From contig JAMDCN010000134.1 in NCBI GenBank assembly GCA_023489025.1, forward strand, positions 1-15,462: a stretch of 15,462 nucleotides of DNA. The letters are read 5' to 3'. The notes beneath the pieces were generated by a model. The model was not told the DNA's origin. It searched no databases and saw only the letters and a program-made list of their open reading frames with translations. This DNA comes from Deltaproteobacteria bacterium. Its GTDB lineage: Bacteria > Desulfobacterota_E > Deferrimicrobia > Deferrimicrobiales > Deferrimicrobiaceae. Position 1 is the first letter of the stretch, and each line of letters begins with the position of its first letter. Shown here one piece after another: positions 1 to 7,226 of this stretch. The translations under genes and the position numbers were made by a program.

Positions 1-1197
1 CTTGAGATTGAGGGGCGGCACGACCCTGGGCGGCTTCTCCGTCAGGACGATGCGGAACGCCCCCGTGATCCGCGGCACGAATCCGTTGATCGCCCCCTGG
101 ATGGCCGCCGGGTAGACCGGCGTTCCTTTCACCTTGAGCATGTCGTCGGCCCTGCCGACGATCTTGTACCGGAAGCCGCTGAGCCCGCAGGGACAGGGGT
201 CGGTGAAGACCTGGTGGATGTCGTTGAGGGTAAACCGGAGATGGTGGAAGAAGATCCCCGATTCCGGCTCCAACGGCGTGAAGCACGCCTGTCCGATCGC
301 ACCGTGCGTCAGAGGAACCGGCTCCCGGGTTTCCGGGTCGATCAGTTCGTACATGCAGTGATCGTCGGCGATCCAATGCATCCCCTGGTACTCGGGATGG
401 TCGCACGAAACCCCGTACCCGGCGCCGATGTCGAAGACCTTGGCTCCGTATTCGTTCTCGAGTCGGCTGCGCACCTCCGGGATCCCCGCCCCAGGTTCCG
501 CGCCGAGGAGCAGCGTCTTGAGCCCGAGGCTTCGGATGGGAGCGCCAAGGACTTCCTGGGCCCTCTCGATGAGGTGAAGGGCCAGTGAGGGAGTGCCCGA
601 GAACATGGTGGCCTTGAACAGTTTCATGTACGTCAGGATCCGTTCGGTTCCCGCTTCGGCGCCGATGGGGATCAGGGTGACGCCGTGGCTGCGTTTGTAC
701 CAGAACAGGTGAGGCGTTCCGGCGGCGTGCATGCTGAGACCGAACCCCACGGCCAGCTTGTCCCCCGGCCGCATCCCGGCGCGCCACCCGATGCGGCCGA
801 ACAGCTCCGCCATGGTGTCCGTTGTCTTGTGAAAGACCGGGTACGGCGTGGGAACGCCCGTGGTCCCTGAGGTGGTCGTCAACAGGAACAGATCGTCCAT
901 GCGATCCTTGCCGAAGAGGTGGAGCCATACCTTGTCCATGTCGAGTTCGAACTCATCGAAGACCTGTCGGAATTCGGCCTGCCCTACCGGCTTGAAAGCA
1001 CGCTGGAAATCGTCGAAGGAACGGAGGTCCTCGGGCTTGACGCCAGCCGCATCCATACGGCGACGCTCGAACGGCACGTTCTCGTAACAGTACCGGATCG
1101 CCCGGGGAAGCATCCCCCTCTGGCTTTCCCGGATTTCGGGCGTATTGAGCCGGGGCTCGACGTCCATGTTCCAGTACTTTTTCGATGGTTGGATCAC
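1..1197 (-). CDS. Phenylacetate-CoA ligase (PaaK) family adenylate-forming enzyme, 3' end cut by window edge
   Basis: The frame is open for 399 codons from a GTG at 1197 to the window edge. PaaK enzymes are about 430-440 residues, so roughly 30-40 C-terminal residues are missing. The family activates an aromatic or aryl-acetic acid with ATP and transfers it to CoA. Visible motifs are the P-loop TTTSGTTGVPTP (107-118), LGAEPG (231-236), DIGAGYG (256-262), the CPCG cluster (335-338) and GRADDMLKVKG (348-358). After that last motif, PaaK proteins usually have VN or MN, but here it is TP, so the substrate may not be phenylacetate. The GTG start is chosen because AGGAGG lies 5 nt upstream (1208-1203) and the N-terminus runs into the typical KYWN motif (7-10). 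The nearest ATG (1167) would remove that motif. It follows the ETF alpha gene after 110 nt. The family call is firm, and the substrate is unknown. Confidence 0.9.
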   Translation of the reverse strand, partial: MIQPSKKYWNMDVEPRLNTPEIRESQRGMLPRAIRYCYENVPFERRRMDAAGVKPEDLRSFDDFQRAFKPVGQAEFRQVFDEFELDMDKVWLHLFGKDRMDDLFLLTTTSGTTGVPTPYPVFHKTTDTMAELFGRIGWRAGMRPGDKLAVGFGLSMHAAGTPHLFWYKRSHGVTLIPIGAEAGTERILTYMKLFKATMFSGTPSLALHLIERAQEVLGAPIRSLGLKTLLLGAEPGAGIPEVRSRLENEYGAKVFDIGAGYGVSCDHPEYQGMHWIADDHCMYELIDPETREPVPLTHGAIGQACFTPLEPESGIFFHHLRFTLNDIHQVFTDPCPCGLSGFRYKIVGRADDMLKVKGTPVYPAAIQGAINGFVPRITGAFRIVLTEKPPRVVPPLNLK

Positions 1198-1248
1198 GTC
1201 ATCCTCCTGGTTTCCCTGGCGATCCGCTCGGGACGATCCGCACGTTAC

Positions 1249-1281
1249 ATTCCATTTAAGCCGATGGAATAATTTCAACAA
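1249..1281 (-). promoter_or_regulatory. Candidate promoter with overlapping inverted repeat upstream of the CoA ligase
   Basis: In the 110-nt gap before the ligase, ATTCCAT (1249-1255) and ATGGAAT (1264-1270) form 7-bp inverted arms around 8 nt. On the minus strand a weak sigma70-like pair overlaps them: TTGTTG (1281-1276), 17 nt, TAAATG (1258-1253). The -10 matches consensus at only three positions. The layout would suit a repressor site over a secondary promoter inside the operon. This is inference, since a 7-bp repeat can arise by chance. Confidence 0.3.
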
Positions 1282-1307
1282 TCCTGCTTAAGAGTAGAAA
1301 TTGGGAC

Positions 1308-2309
1308 TCAAAAGGGCCGGAGGCGTTCGATCAACACCGGCAATATCTCGCGCAGGTCTCCCACCACCGCCAGGTCGGCCAGCTTCAACATGGGCGCATG
1401 CCGATCCGAATTGATGGCGATGATCGTCCCGGATTCCCGCATGCCGACGACGTGGGCCGGCGCGCCGGAAATGCCGCAGGAGATCAGCAACCTTGGAGAT
1501 ACCGTCTTTCCGGATTGTCCGATCTGCCTGTCCCGGTGGATGAACCCGAGGTCGACCGCCGCGCGGGACCCCCCCACCGAAGCGCCGATCGCATCCGCCA
1601 GGCCCGAGATCCATCGGAAGCTCTCTCCTTCGCAGGCGCCCTTCCCTCCCGCCACGATCCTTTCCGCATCGGCTATATCGACGGTACGAGGATCCGCCTT
1701 GATATGATCGATGACCTTGACCCTCTCTCTTTGATCGCCGGCATAGTCTCCAGGGAGGACCTCCACGATCTCCGGGGATTCCGTCCCACCGGGCGAAGAC
1801 ACCTTCCTCTTACGAGCTACCCCCGGTTCGATGGTAGCCATCTGAGGCCTGGCGTTCCGGCATTGCGCCGTCACTTGAACCTTCCGCCCGTGGGTCAGGC
1901 GGGTATGGACCAGGAGCCCGTCCGAAGACCGCTCCAGACGGTCGCAGTTGGGAAAAAGACACGCCTTGACCCTGGCCGCGACTCTTGGCGCCAGATCCTT
2001 CCCCACGTCTGTGGCCGCGAACAGGAAAATGGTCGGGTCGTGTCGGTCGATCATGCCGGCGAGGATGCCCGTAAGAACTTCCGGCATGTACCGGGCGAAG
2101 CGCTCCTCCTCCGCCCAAAGCACCCTGTGGGCGCCGTAGAGCGCCGGTAAGGCCGCCAGGTCCTTCGCGCGCCCACTCAGGAGGACAACGCTTACCCTTT
2201 CACCTTTTCCCTGGTCGGCCAGCCGCCTCCCCACGCTGATCACCTCGAGGGAAGATTCCGCAAGCTCCCCGTCTTTTTCCTCGGCGTATACCCAGATCCC
2301 GCCATCCAT
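1308..2309 (-). CDS. etfA: Electron transfer flavoprotein alpha subunit
   Basis: A 333-residue protein of normal EtfA length. The alpha subunit carries the FAD that accepts electrons from acyl-CoA dehydrogenases or related flavoproteins and passes them to an ETF:quinone oxidoreductase or a bifurcating partner. The C-terminal FAD domain is unmistakable: GQSGK (264-268), GISGA (279-283), GMRESGTIIAIN (289-300), AP (305-306) and VGDL (316-319). The N-terminal third is the more variable ETF alpha/beta fold. GGAGG sits 3 nt before the ATG, which is rather close. It starts 25 nt after the stop of the flavin oxidoreductase, so the two are very likely co-transcribed. No etfB is adjacent on either side, although etfB and etfA usually lie together. 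The partner must be elsewhere or beyond the ligase outside the window. No ferredoxin domain or cysteine cluster is present at the N-terminus. Confidence 0.93.
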   Translation of the reverse strand: MDGGIWVYAEEKDGELAESSLEVISVGRRLADQGKGERVSVVLLSGRAKDLAALPALYGAHRVLWAEEERFARYMPEVLTGILAGMIDRHDPTIFLFAATDVGKDLAPRVAARVKACLFPNCDRLERSSDGLLVHTRLTHGRKVQVTAQCRNARPQMATIEPGVARKRKVSSPGGTESPEIVEVLPGDYAGDQRERVKVIDHIKADPRTVDIADAERIVAGGKGACEGESFRWISGLADAIGASVGGSRAAVDLGFIHRDRQIGQSGKTVSPRLLISCGISGAPAHVVGMRESGTIIAINSDRHAPMLKLADLAVVGDLREILPVLIERLRPF

Positions 2310-2334
2310 CTCCCTCCACCCGCCTCGGGAGAAT

Positions 2335-4320
2335 CTATATCTCCATCCCCGCTTTATATCCTTCGTAGACGGCGTTGATGACCCGGCGTGGGGCGAGACA
2401 GTCGCCGATCCTGCGGAGATCCTTTACTTTGCCCTTCAATTCGTCGTAGAGACCCGATTCCGAACGGCGCCAGTAGCTCGTCACCAGCGTATCGGCTTCG
2501 ATTTCCTGGTCTTTTTCGGTGAAGACATTCCGGAGGGTGACCTTGCCGGGCGCCGCCTTCTTCACCTCGAAATCGCTGATCTTCTTCACCCCTTTCGCCG
2601 TCATGTTCCACGTCTGGATCGCATGCGTGGGCTTGTCGATATCGTACGGGTTGGCCGCCAGCAACCGGAAAGGAAGCGGCATGATCAGCGTGACGTCCTT
2701 TTCCTGGTCCGCGAGGAACTCCGCGGTGATCATGCCTTTCATGTAATTCTGGAAATCTGCGATCACGACTTTCCTCCCGGTTTCGGCCTTGCCCGCGATC
2801 ACGTCTTCCGCCGTGACGACGTGCGCCCCGGCTTCCACCTGGATCGCGGCGTCCGGGCCGACCAGACCCGGCGCCGGGCTCTCGAAGGGTTTGGATCCGG
2901 TCGCCACGATCACCGCGTCGGGGTTTTCCGCGAGAACGAGAGCGGCCGTCGCTTCCGTGTTCAGGGAGACCTTTACGTTCAGCCGTTTCAACTCATGCGC
3001 GAGGAACCGGACACATTGGCTCCATTCCTGCCGCGCGGGGAGCTTCGCCGGAAGGAGGATGGACCCTCCGAGTTCCGAGGATTTTTCGAACAAGGTCACC
3101 TCGTGACCTCTCTCCCTTGCCGCGGCGGCCGCCTTCATGCCCGCGGGGCCTCCTCCGACGACCACCACTTTTTTCGGTTTCGCCGCGGGGTCGAGCTTGA
3201 AGACACCTTCGCGCCCCGTCTCGGGATTCTGCATGCAGGTGATGGGTTGATGGTGCTCGATCCGCTCCCAGCACCCCTCATTGCAGGCGATGCACAGCCG
3301 GATATCGTCGAGACGGCCGGCCCGGGCCTTGTTCGGCATCTCGGGATCGCAGATGGAGGCCCTGGTCATGACCACCATGTCCGCCTCGCCGTTCCTGACG
3401 ATGTCGTTGGCCATCACGGGATCGTTGATGCGGATGGCGGCAAAGACCGGGATATCGACCAGCTGCCGGATCTCGGCGGCCAGATAAACGAACGGTCTCG
3501 GTGGGACCATCATGGGGGCGAGCGCCGGTGCGACGGATCGATAGGTGGCCACCGTTATGTTCAGGTAGTCGACGTTGCCGGTTCCCGCCCAGATGGGCGC
3601 GATCTCCTTCACATCGGCCAGCTTGAGCCCGGTGGAAATCAGCTCGTCCGCCGTCAGGCGCATGCCGACGACGAAATCGTCTCCCGCCGCCTTGCGCACG
3701 GATTCGATGACTTCCGTCCCGAACCGCATCCGGTTTTCAAGGGATCCGCCGTACCGGTCTTTCCTGATGTTGGAATACGGAGAGAGGAACTGCTGGGGCA
3801 GATACCCGTGCCCGAAATGGAGTTCCACACCGTCCAGCCCACCTTCCTTGCATCGGGCGGCGAAATCGGCGTAATCCCGCACGGCGCGACGGATGTCGTC
3901 CTCGTCCATCACCGCGGGGGCCTCTCCCTGCCCGGCGGATACGATCTGGGAGGGAGCCTGCGCGTTGGTCCATGAGTAAAATCCGGTTTCCTGGTGTCCG
4001 TTGTGCCAGGCCTGGACCATCAGCTTGGCCCCATGGGTGTGGACCGCATCGGAAAGTTTCCGGTACCCGGGGACAATCTCGTCCCGCCATCCCTGGATTA
4101 CCGAAGGGAACAGCCAGGAGTGGGGGCTTACCGCGGCGGCCCCCATGACGATGAGGCCGTATCCCCCCTTGGCCCGCGCCTCGTGGTACCGGAGTTCCCG
4201 ATCATTGGGCAGGCTCTCCTCGCCGGCCATGCCGTTCACATGGCCCGAAACGAGGATCCGGTTTTTCACCTCGCAGCGGCGCAGCATGATGGGAGAGAAA
4301 AGATCCGATAAGTCGGTCAT
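2335..4320 (-). CDS. NADH:flavin oxidoreductase / 2,4-dienoyl-CoA reductase-like flavoprotein with 4Fe-4S cluster
   Basis: A 661-residue protein with the size and layout of FadH and trimethylamine dehydrogenase. It has an FMN-binding TIM barrel of the old-yellow-enzyme type (about 1-340), then a 4Fe-4S motif with C343, C346, C350 and C362, then FAD/NAD Rossmann domains beginning at VVVVGGGPAG (385-394). It ends with the family's IGDCLAPRRVINAVYEGY signature (638-655). The barrel motif GYLPQQFLSPYSN (172-184) and YGGSLENRMRF (190-200) are conserved, and Y173 aligns by eye with the active-site Tyr of FadH. The family reduces enoyl- or dienoyl-CoA, and relatives reduce aryl-CoA rings or demethylate amines. 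The frame is open upstream to 4695, but the start at 4320 is chosen because GGAG lies 6 nt upstream and MTDLSDLFSP is the normal family beginning. The neighbouring EtfA and CoA ligase favour a CoA-ester substrate. Confidence 0.92.
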   Translation of the reverse strand: MTDLSDLFSPIMLRRCEVKNRILVSGHVNGMAGEESLPNDRELRYHEARAKGGYGLIVMGAAAVSPHSWLFPSVIQGWRDEIVPGYRKLSDAVHTHGAKLMVQAWHNGHQETGFYSWTNAQAPSQIVSAGQGEAPAVMDEDDIRRAVRDYADFAARCKEGGLDGVELHFGHGYLPQQFLSPYSNIRKDRYGGSLENRMRFGTEVIESVRKAAGDDFVVGMRLTADELISTGLKLADVKEIAPIWAGTGNVDYLNITVATYRSVAPALAPMMVPPRPFVYLAAEIRQLVDIPVFAAIRINDPVMANDIVRNGEADMVVMTRASICDPEMPNKARAGRLDDIRLCIACNEGCWERIEHHQPITCMQNPETGREGVFKLDPAAKPKKVVVVGGGPAGMKAAAAARERGHEVTLFEKSSELGGSILLPAKLPARQEWSQCVRFLAHELKRLNVKVSLNTEATAALVLAENPDAVIVATGSKPFESPAPGLVGPDAAIQVEAGAHVVTAEDVIAGKAETGRKVVIADFQNYMKGMITAEFLADQEKDVTLIMPLPFRLLAANPYDIDKPTHAIQTWNMTAKGVKKISDFEVKKAAPGKVTLRNVFTEKDQEIEADTLVTSYWRRSESGLYDELKGKVKDLRRIGDCLAPRRVINAVYEGYKAGMEI

Positions 4321-4408
4321 CGATGGCTCCTTTCGGATGTATTTTCGTTGGGCCGGATACGACACCGGGAGCCGAATCGGGCACTGTCCGCACAAGGAGA
4401 CCTTCCCG

Positions 4409-4426
4409 TCGTTTATGAATAAACGA
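4409..4426. promoter_or_regulatory. Perfect 18-bp palindrome, candidate operator of the catabolic operon
   Basis: TCGTTTATGAATAAACGA has 8-bp arms (4409-4416 and 4419-4426) around a 2-nt centre. It lies in the 187-nt gap between the response regulator and the flavin oxidoreductase, about 90 nt before the oxidoreductase start. It is AT-rich in a GC-rich gap and has the size of a dimeric regulator site. There is no U-tract after it on the minus strand, so a terminator is unlikely. The neighbouring NarL-type regulator or an unlinked TetR-type regulator of CoA-ester catabolism could bind it. I could not find a convincing -35/-10 pair around it. Confidence 0.5.
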
Positions 4427-4507
4427 GAACGCGCCCGACGACCATCCTGCAAAGGGGTGGAATTTACCGCTCGATAGGGGAGGAAGGCCGGCCGCCGCCG
4501 GAGGGAA

Positions 4508-5176
4508 TCACCTTCCCGGGATCTGGGAGATGAGGCTGCTGCTGACCGCCTTGTAGACGGCTTCCGATCGCGATTTCGCGCCCAACTTCCGGAAGATGGC
4601 CTTGACGTGGAACTTGACGGTGTACTCCGACAGGTGGAGTTTCGAGCCGATGTCCTTGTTGCCGAGTCCCCGGCTGACCAGGTCCAGGATTTCAAATTCC
4701 CTCGTCGTTAATTTCTCCTCCGTCGGCACGGTCGATTCCTTCGAGGACGCCTTGGGCTTCCGTATCGCCTCCTTGATGATGGTCGAGGTGACCGCGGGAT
4801 CAAGGAAGGATTTCCCCTCGTAGACCGCATGAACGATCTTGTGCAGCTCCTCTTTCCCGATATTCTTCAAAAGAAACCCGGCGGCTCCCGCCCGAAGGCC
4901 CTCGACCACGTACTCCTCTTCGTTGAAGTTCGTCAGGAGGATCACCTTTATATTGGGGATTTTCTCGGTGAGTATCCGGGTCGCCTCGATTCCGTTCATT
5001 CCCGGCATGCGGATATCCATGAAAACGAGATCCGCCAACCCGGTCCCCAGGACATGGACGGCGTCCAGCGCCCGCGACGCCTCGCCGACGACGCGGATCT
5101 CCTTGTCCAATTCCAGGATCTGCTTGATCCCGGCCCGGATCACATCGTGGTCATCGACCAGGTAGACGTTGATCAA
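4508..5176 (-). CDS. NarL/FixJ-family response regulator with LuxR-type DNA-binding domain
   Basis: A 222-residue two-domain regulator. The receiver (about 1-120) has the acidic pair D8/D9, the phospho-acceptor D54 in the motif VFMDIRMPG, T82 and K104, all expected for an active phosphorylation switch. The C-terminal helix-turn-helix (about 154-210) begins LTTREFEILDLVSRG and continues to TVKFHVKAIFRKLG, a standard LuxR-type recognition region. Translation starts at a TTG (5176-5174) that overlaps the TGA stop of the kinase gene. GGAGG is 6 nt upstream, so the pair is translationally coupled and the two proteins are surely partners. The next genes downstream on the same strand are the flavin oxidoreductase operon, after 187 nt, which is the obvious candidate target. 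The signal and the binding site are unknown. Confidence 0.94.
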   Translation of the reverse strand: MINVYLVDDHDVIRAGIKQILELDKEIRVVGEASRALDAVHVLGTGLADLVFMDIRMPGMNGIEATRILTEKIPNIKVILLTNFNEEEYVVEGLRAGAAGFLLKNIGKEELHKIVHAVYEGKSFLDPAVTSTIIKEAIRKPKASSKESTVPTEEKLTTREFEILDLVSRGLGNKDIGSKLHLSEYTVKFHVKAIFRKLGAKSRSEAVYKAVSSSLISQIPGR

Positions 5177-6861
5177 CCGACCCTCCTGGAATGATCCATC
5201 GGTATCAGCCCCTTTACGACAAACCCGCCCCGGCTTTTATATCCATATTTCACCTTTCCGCCGACCGCCTTCGCGCGTTCATCCATGATCTCAAGACCGA
5301 AGTGACTCTTCCCCATCTCTTTTTTCGTAGGAAACCTTTTGGGTTTCCCGGTTCCGAAATCCTCCACGACGAACGACAATTCCGCTTCCGTACAATCGAG
5401 GCGAATCCGGGCGGACTTCGAATTGGAATGCTTTTTTATGTTCTCCATCGCCTCCTGGAGGATGCGGAATACGCTTGTTTGCTTTTCCGGAGACAGCCTG
5501 GAAAAATCGCCCTTGAAATCCAGATCCACATCCATCGAATTTTCCAATCTGAAATTTTTTACGTATTCCTCGATCGTCTTTTTCGCGCCCAGTTCATCCA
5601 GCATCAACGGCCGCAACCCGTAAACGATGCGCCTTCCCTCCATGATGGAATCGTTTACATACGATTTGAGCGAAACAAACGATTCGAGATCCGTTTGTTT
5701 CATGACCGGCATCGTCTCTTCCAGGTACAGAAGCTTGAACCAGATGCCCGTGAGCCTCTGGATGATGGTATCGTGAATCTCCGCGGAGATCTTCTTCCGC
5801 TCTTCCTCCTGCAGGTAAATGATCCTGCTCGCCAGGCGCTGAAGCATCTTCTGGCTTTTTCTCAATTTGACGAGATACTGGTTCCTCTCCATGGCCTGTG
5901 CGATCTTCGACACCACCGACAAGATGACGTAGGAATCGGCCCCGAATAATTGCCCGTTCAATTTCCCCGTGTTGATGGAAAGAAAGCCGAAAAACCTGCT
6001 TTCCGTGAAAATCGGGACCACGAGCCAATACCCGGTGGGAATGGTTTCGATGCTTTCCGAGTTTACGGGAAATTGCTTCCTGCCGTCATGGTCTACCAGG
6101 GAAGGAACCCGCACCTGAACCATCTTTCTCAATAGTTCATCCATTTTTTCATTGACGAACAACGCAAGCGCCACCGTGGAGCTTCCAACTTGAATCGTGG
6201 GAACAAAACGATTATTCGAGGCGCTGCTGTTGTTGATGGTGAGAATGACATGAGCCGCACCTAAAATATTCGATACCTCGTTGATGAATTTCTGGCTGAA
6301 GTTGGATATCTTTGAATTGTCGTCCAACGTATTCCCAAGTTTATACAAACCCTCGATCTGCATTCCTCTCTTTTCGATGATCTCATCCCTGGTTTTTAAA
6401 TACGATTCGGATACGACTTCTTTCACTTTCCCGTATAAAAAATTTAATACGATCACCTCTTCATGAAGATCTTTTAAATTCATTTCCGTGCCGGAATAAT
6501 CAGAATAATGGTTAATAAACTCTCTCGTGATTGCCTGTTCCATGATCGTATGAACCTTCAACGTGTTATGCAGAGGAACCTTCTGAACGACTCGAATATA
6601 CCCCGTGCGGATCTGATCCTCCATGAGTGGCTGCATGTCGCCGCAAAGCGCTTTCTGGATCAAACCCAACACCATCTCGGTCCGTCTGCGCCCCTCCTCC
6701 GAATCGGCCATCAATATCTTGTATTCTTCTTTCAGGTCGGCTTTGCGAACGGACTGGAAGGTGGATTGAAGAATCTGCTGTTTCCGTTCCGAGATGGAAT
6801 TTACGAGAAGGTGAGGGATCCGAAATCCGGCCTCGAGGATGGCGTTTTTCAAATTTGGCAT
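5173..6861 (-). CDS. Soluble sensor histidine kinase, HisKA_3 type, with GAF-like sensor
   Basis: A 562-residue kinase with no hydrophobic stretch long enough to span the membrane, so it probably senses a cytoplasmic signal. Residues 1-160 are a mainly helical region I do not recognise. Residues about 180-325 look like a GAF-type domain (for example GYWLVVPIFTESRFFGFLSI, 277-296). A short coiled coil follows (about 325-355). The dimerisation/phosphotransfer helix contains EEERKKISAEIHDT with H363 as phospho-acceptor, and GLRPLMLDELG (415-425) is the usual HisKA_3 companion motif. The ATPase has an N-box around N474, DFGTG (501-505) and FGLEIMDERA (521-530). The ATG at 6861 has no Shine-Dalgarno sequence, but no in-frame ATG, GTG or TTG lies between it and the promoter. 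The gene is AT-richer than its neighbours (about 42% GC in row 6241-6300). Confidence 0.92.
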   Translation of the reverse strand: MPNLKNAILEAGFRIPHLLVNSISERKQQILQSTFQSVRKADLKEEYKILMADSEEGRRRTEMVLGLIQKALCGDMQPLMEDQIRTGYIRVVQKVPLHNTLKVHTIMEQAITREFINHYSDYSGTEMNLKDLHEEVIVLNFLYGKVKEVVSESYLKTRDEIIEKRGMQIEGLYKLGNTLDDNSKISNFSQKFINEVSNILGAAHVILTINNSSASNNRFVPTIQVGSSTVALALFVNEKMDELLRKMVQVRVPSLVDHDGRKQFPVNSESIETIPTGYWLVVPIFTESRFFGFLSINTGKLNGQLFGADSYVILSVVSKIAQAMERNQYLVKLRKSQKMLQRLASRIIYLQEEERKKISAEIHDTIIQRLTGIWFKLLYLEETMPVMKQTDLESFVSLKSYVNDSIMEGRRIVYGLRPLMLDELGAKKTIEEYVKNFRLENSMDVDLDFKGDFSRLSPEKQTSVFRILQEAMENIKKHSNSKSARIRLDCTEAELSFVVEDFGTGKPKRFPTKKEMGKSHFGLEIMDERAKAVGGKVKYGYKSRGGFVVKGLIPMDHSRRVG

Positions 6862-6877
6862 ATTTTTATAAATATCG

Positions 6878-6933
6878 ATCGTGCACTCGATTGAGATCCC
6901 ACAAAACCCAATTTTAAAAATTATCGTGCACTC
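6878..6933 (-). repeat. Two direct copies of GAGTGCACGAT at the kinase promoter, candidate operators
   Basis: On the minus strand GAGTGCACGAT occurs at 6933-6923 and again at 6888-6878, exactly 45 bp apart, with the palindromic core GTGCAC. The first copy fills the end of the promoter spacer and runs into the -10 element. The second lies in the 5' untranslated region and is flanked by the 5-bp arms ATCGA (6874-6878) and TCGAT (6887-6891). The placement suggests binding of one regulator at two sites, possibly with looping, to control the kinase-regulator operon. The regulator is not identified. Confidence 0.5.
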
Positions 6934-6949
6934 CCCAAGTCGCTGTCAA
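6920..6949 (-). promoter_or_regulatory. Sigma70-type promoter of the histidine kinase - response regulator operon
   Basis: Minus-strand TTGACA (6949-6944), an 18-nt spacer and GATAAT (6925-6920) give a perfect -35 and a 5/6 match at -10. Transcription should begin near 6913, leaving about 50 nt of AU-rich leader before the ATG at 6861. It lies just downstream of the tRNA terminator, so the kinase operon is transcribed independently of the tRNA. Confidence 0.7.
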
Positions 6950-6973
6950 GCAAGGCCGGGAAACGGCGAACAT

Positions 6974-7007
6974 AAAAATAGGGGGATGCGATCATCTCGC
7001 ACCCCCC
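6974..7007 (-). terminator. Intrinsic terminator downstream of tRNA-Val
   Basis: On the minus strand positions 7007-6997 pair with 6991-6981 to make an 11-bp, GC-rich stem with one G-U pair and a 5-nt loop. It is followed directly by TATTTTT (6980-6974). It starts 9 nt beyond the CCA end of the tRNA and is a textbook rho-independent terminator. Confidence 0.88.
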
Positions 7008-7016
7008 TTGTAAGCT

Positions 7017-7092
7017 TGGTAGGCGGAACAGGACTTGAACCTGTGACCCTCGCCTTGTAAGGGCGATGCTCTACCAGCTGAGCTATCCGCCC
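7017..7092 (-). tRNA. tRNA-Val (anticodon UAC)
   Basis: A 76-nt tRNA with the CCA encoded (7019-7017). It folds as a full cloverleaf: acceptor GGGCGGA against TCCGCCT, D stem GCTC/GAGC, anticodon stem TCGCC/GGCGA with loop CTTACAA, 5-nt variable region GGGTC, and T stem ACAGG/CCTGT with loop TTCAAGT. The loop places TAC at positions 34-36, reading valine GUN codons. The first acceptor pair is G1-U72 rather than the usual G-C. It has its own promoter upstream and terminator downstream and is a single-gene unit. Confidence 0.95.
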
Positions 7093-7118
7093 GCCCGGAT
7101 CTCTCCGCGCGAAGAAAC

Positions 7119-7148
7119 ACCGTAGCAGGCGCCCGTCTCCCCTGTCAA
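7119..7148 (-). promoter_or_regulatory. Promoter of the tRNA-Val gene
   Basis: Minus-strand TTGACA (7148-7143), an 18-nt spacer and TACGGT (7124-7119). The predicted start is near 7112, about 20 nt before the mature tRNA 5' end. A GC-rich CGCGCGG stretch follows just after it, as is common at stable-RNA promoters under stringent control (known for such promoters, inferred here). Confidence 0.65.
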
Positions 7149-7226
7149 CCGGCGATGGCCATGGATGGCCAAGTGCCGGGGCGGGCAGGGATGCCCCCGC
7201 TTCAGGAGCCTCGGACCGCTCGGCTC

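Noticed and set aside
2623..3975. 450-codon plus-strand open frame opposite the flavin oxidoreductase
   Set aside because: Shadow frame: the minus-strand product has full family motifs and this one has none.
4321..4695. N-terminal extension of the flavin oxidoreductase to an upstream start at 4695
   Set aside because: The extra 125 residues are low-complexity Ser/Arg-rich, run into the response regulator gene in another frame, and lack family similarity. The start at 4320 has a good ribosome-binding site.
7006..7061. CCTTGTAAG in the tRNA trailer (7006-7014) repeats the anticodon-loop region (7053-7061)
   Set aside because: Nine bases with no further similarity around them. Most likely chance, and not a second tRNA or an integration site.
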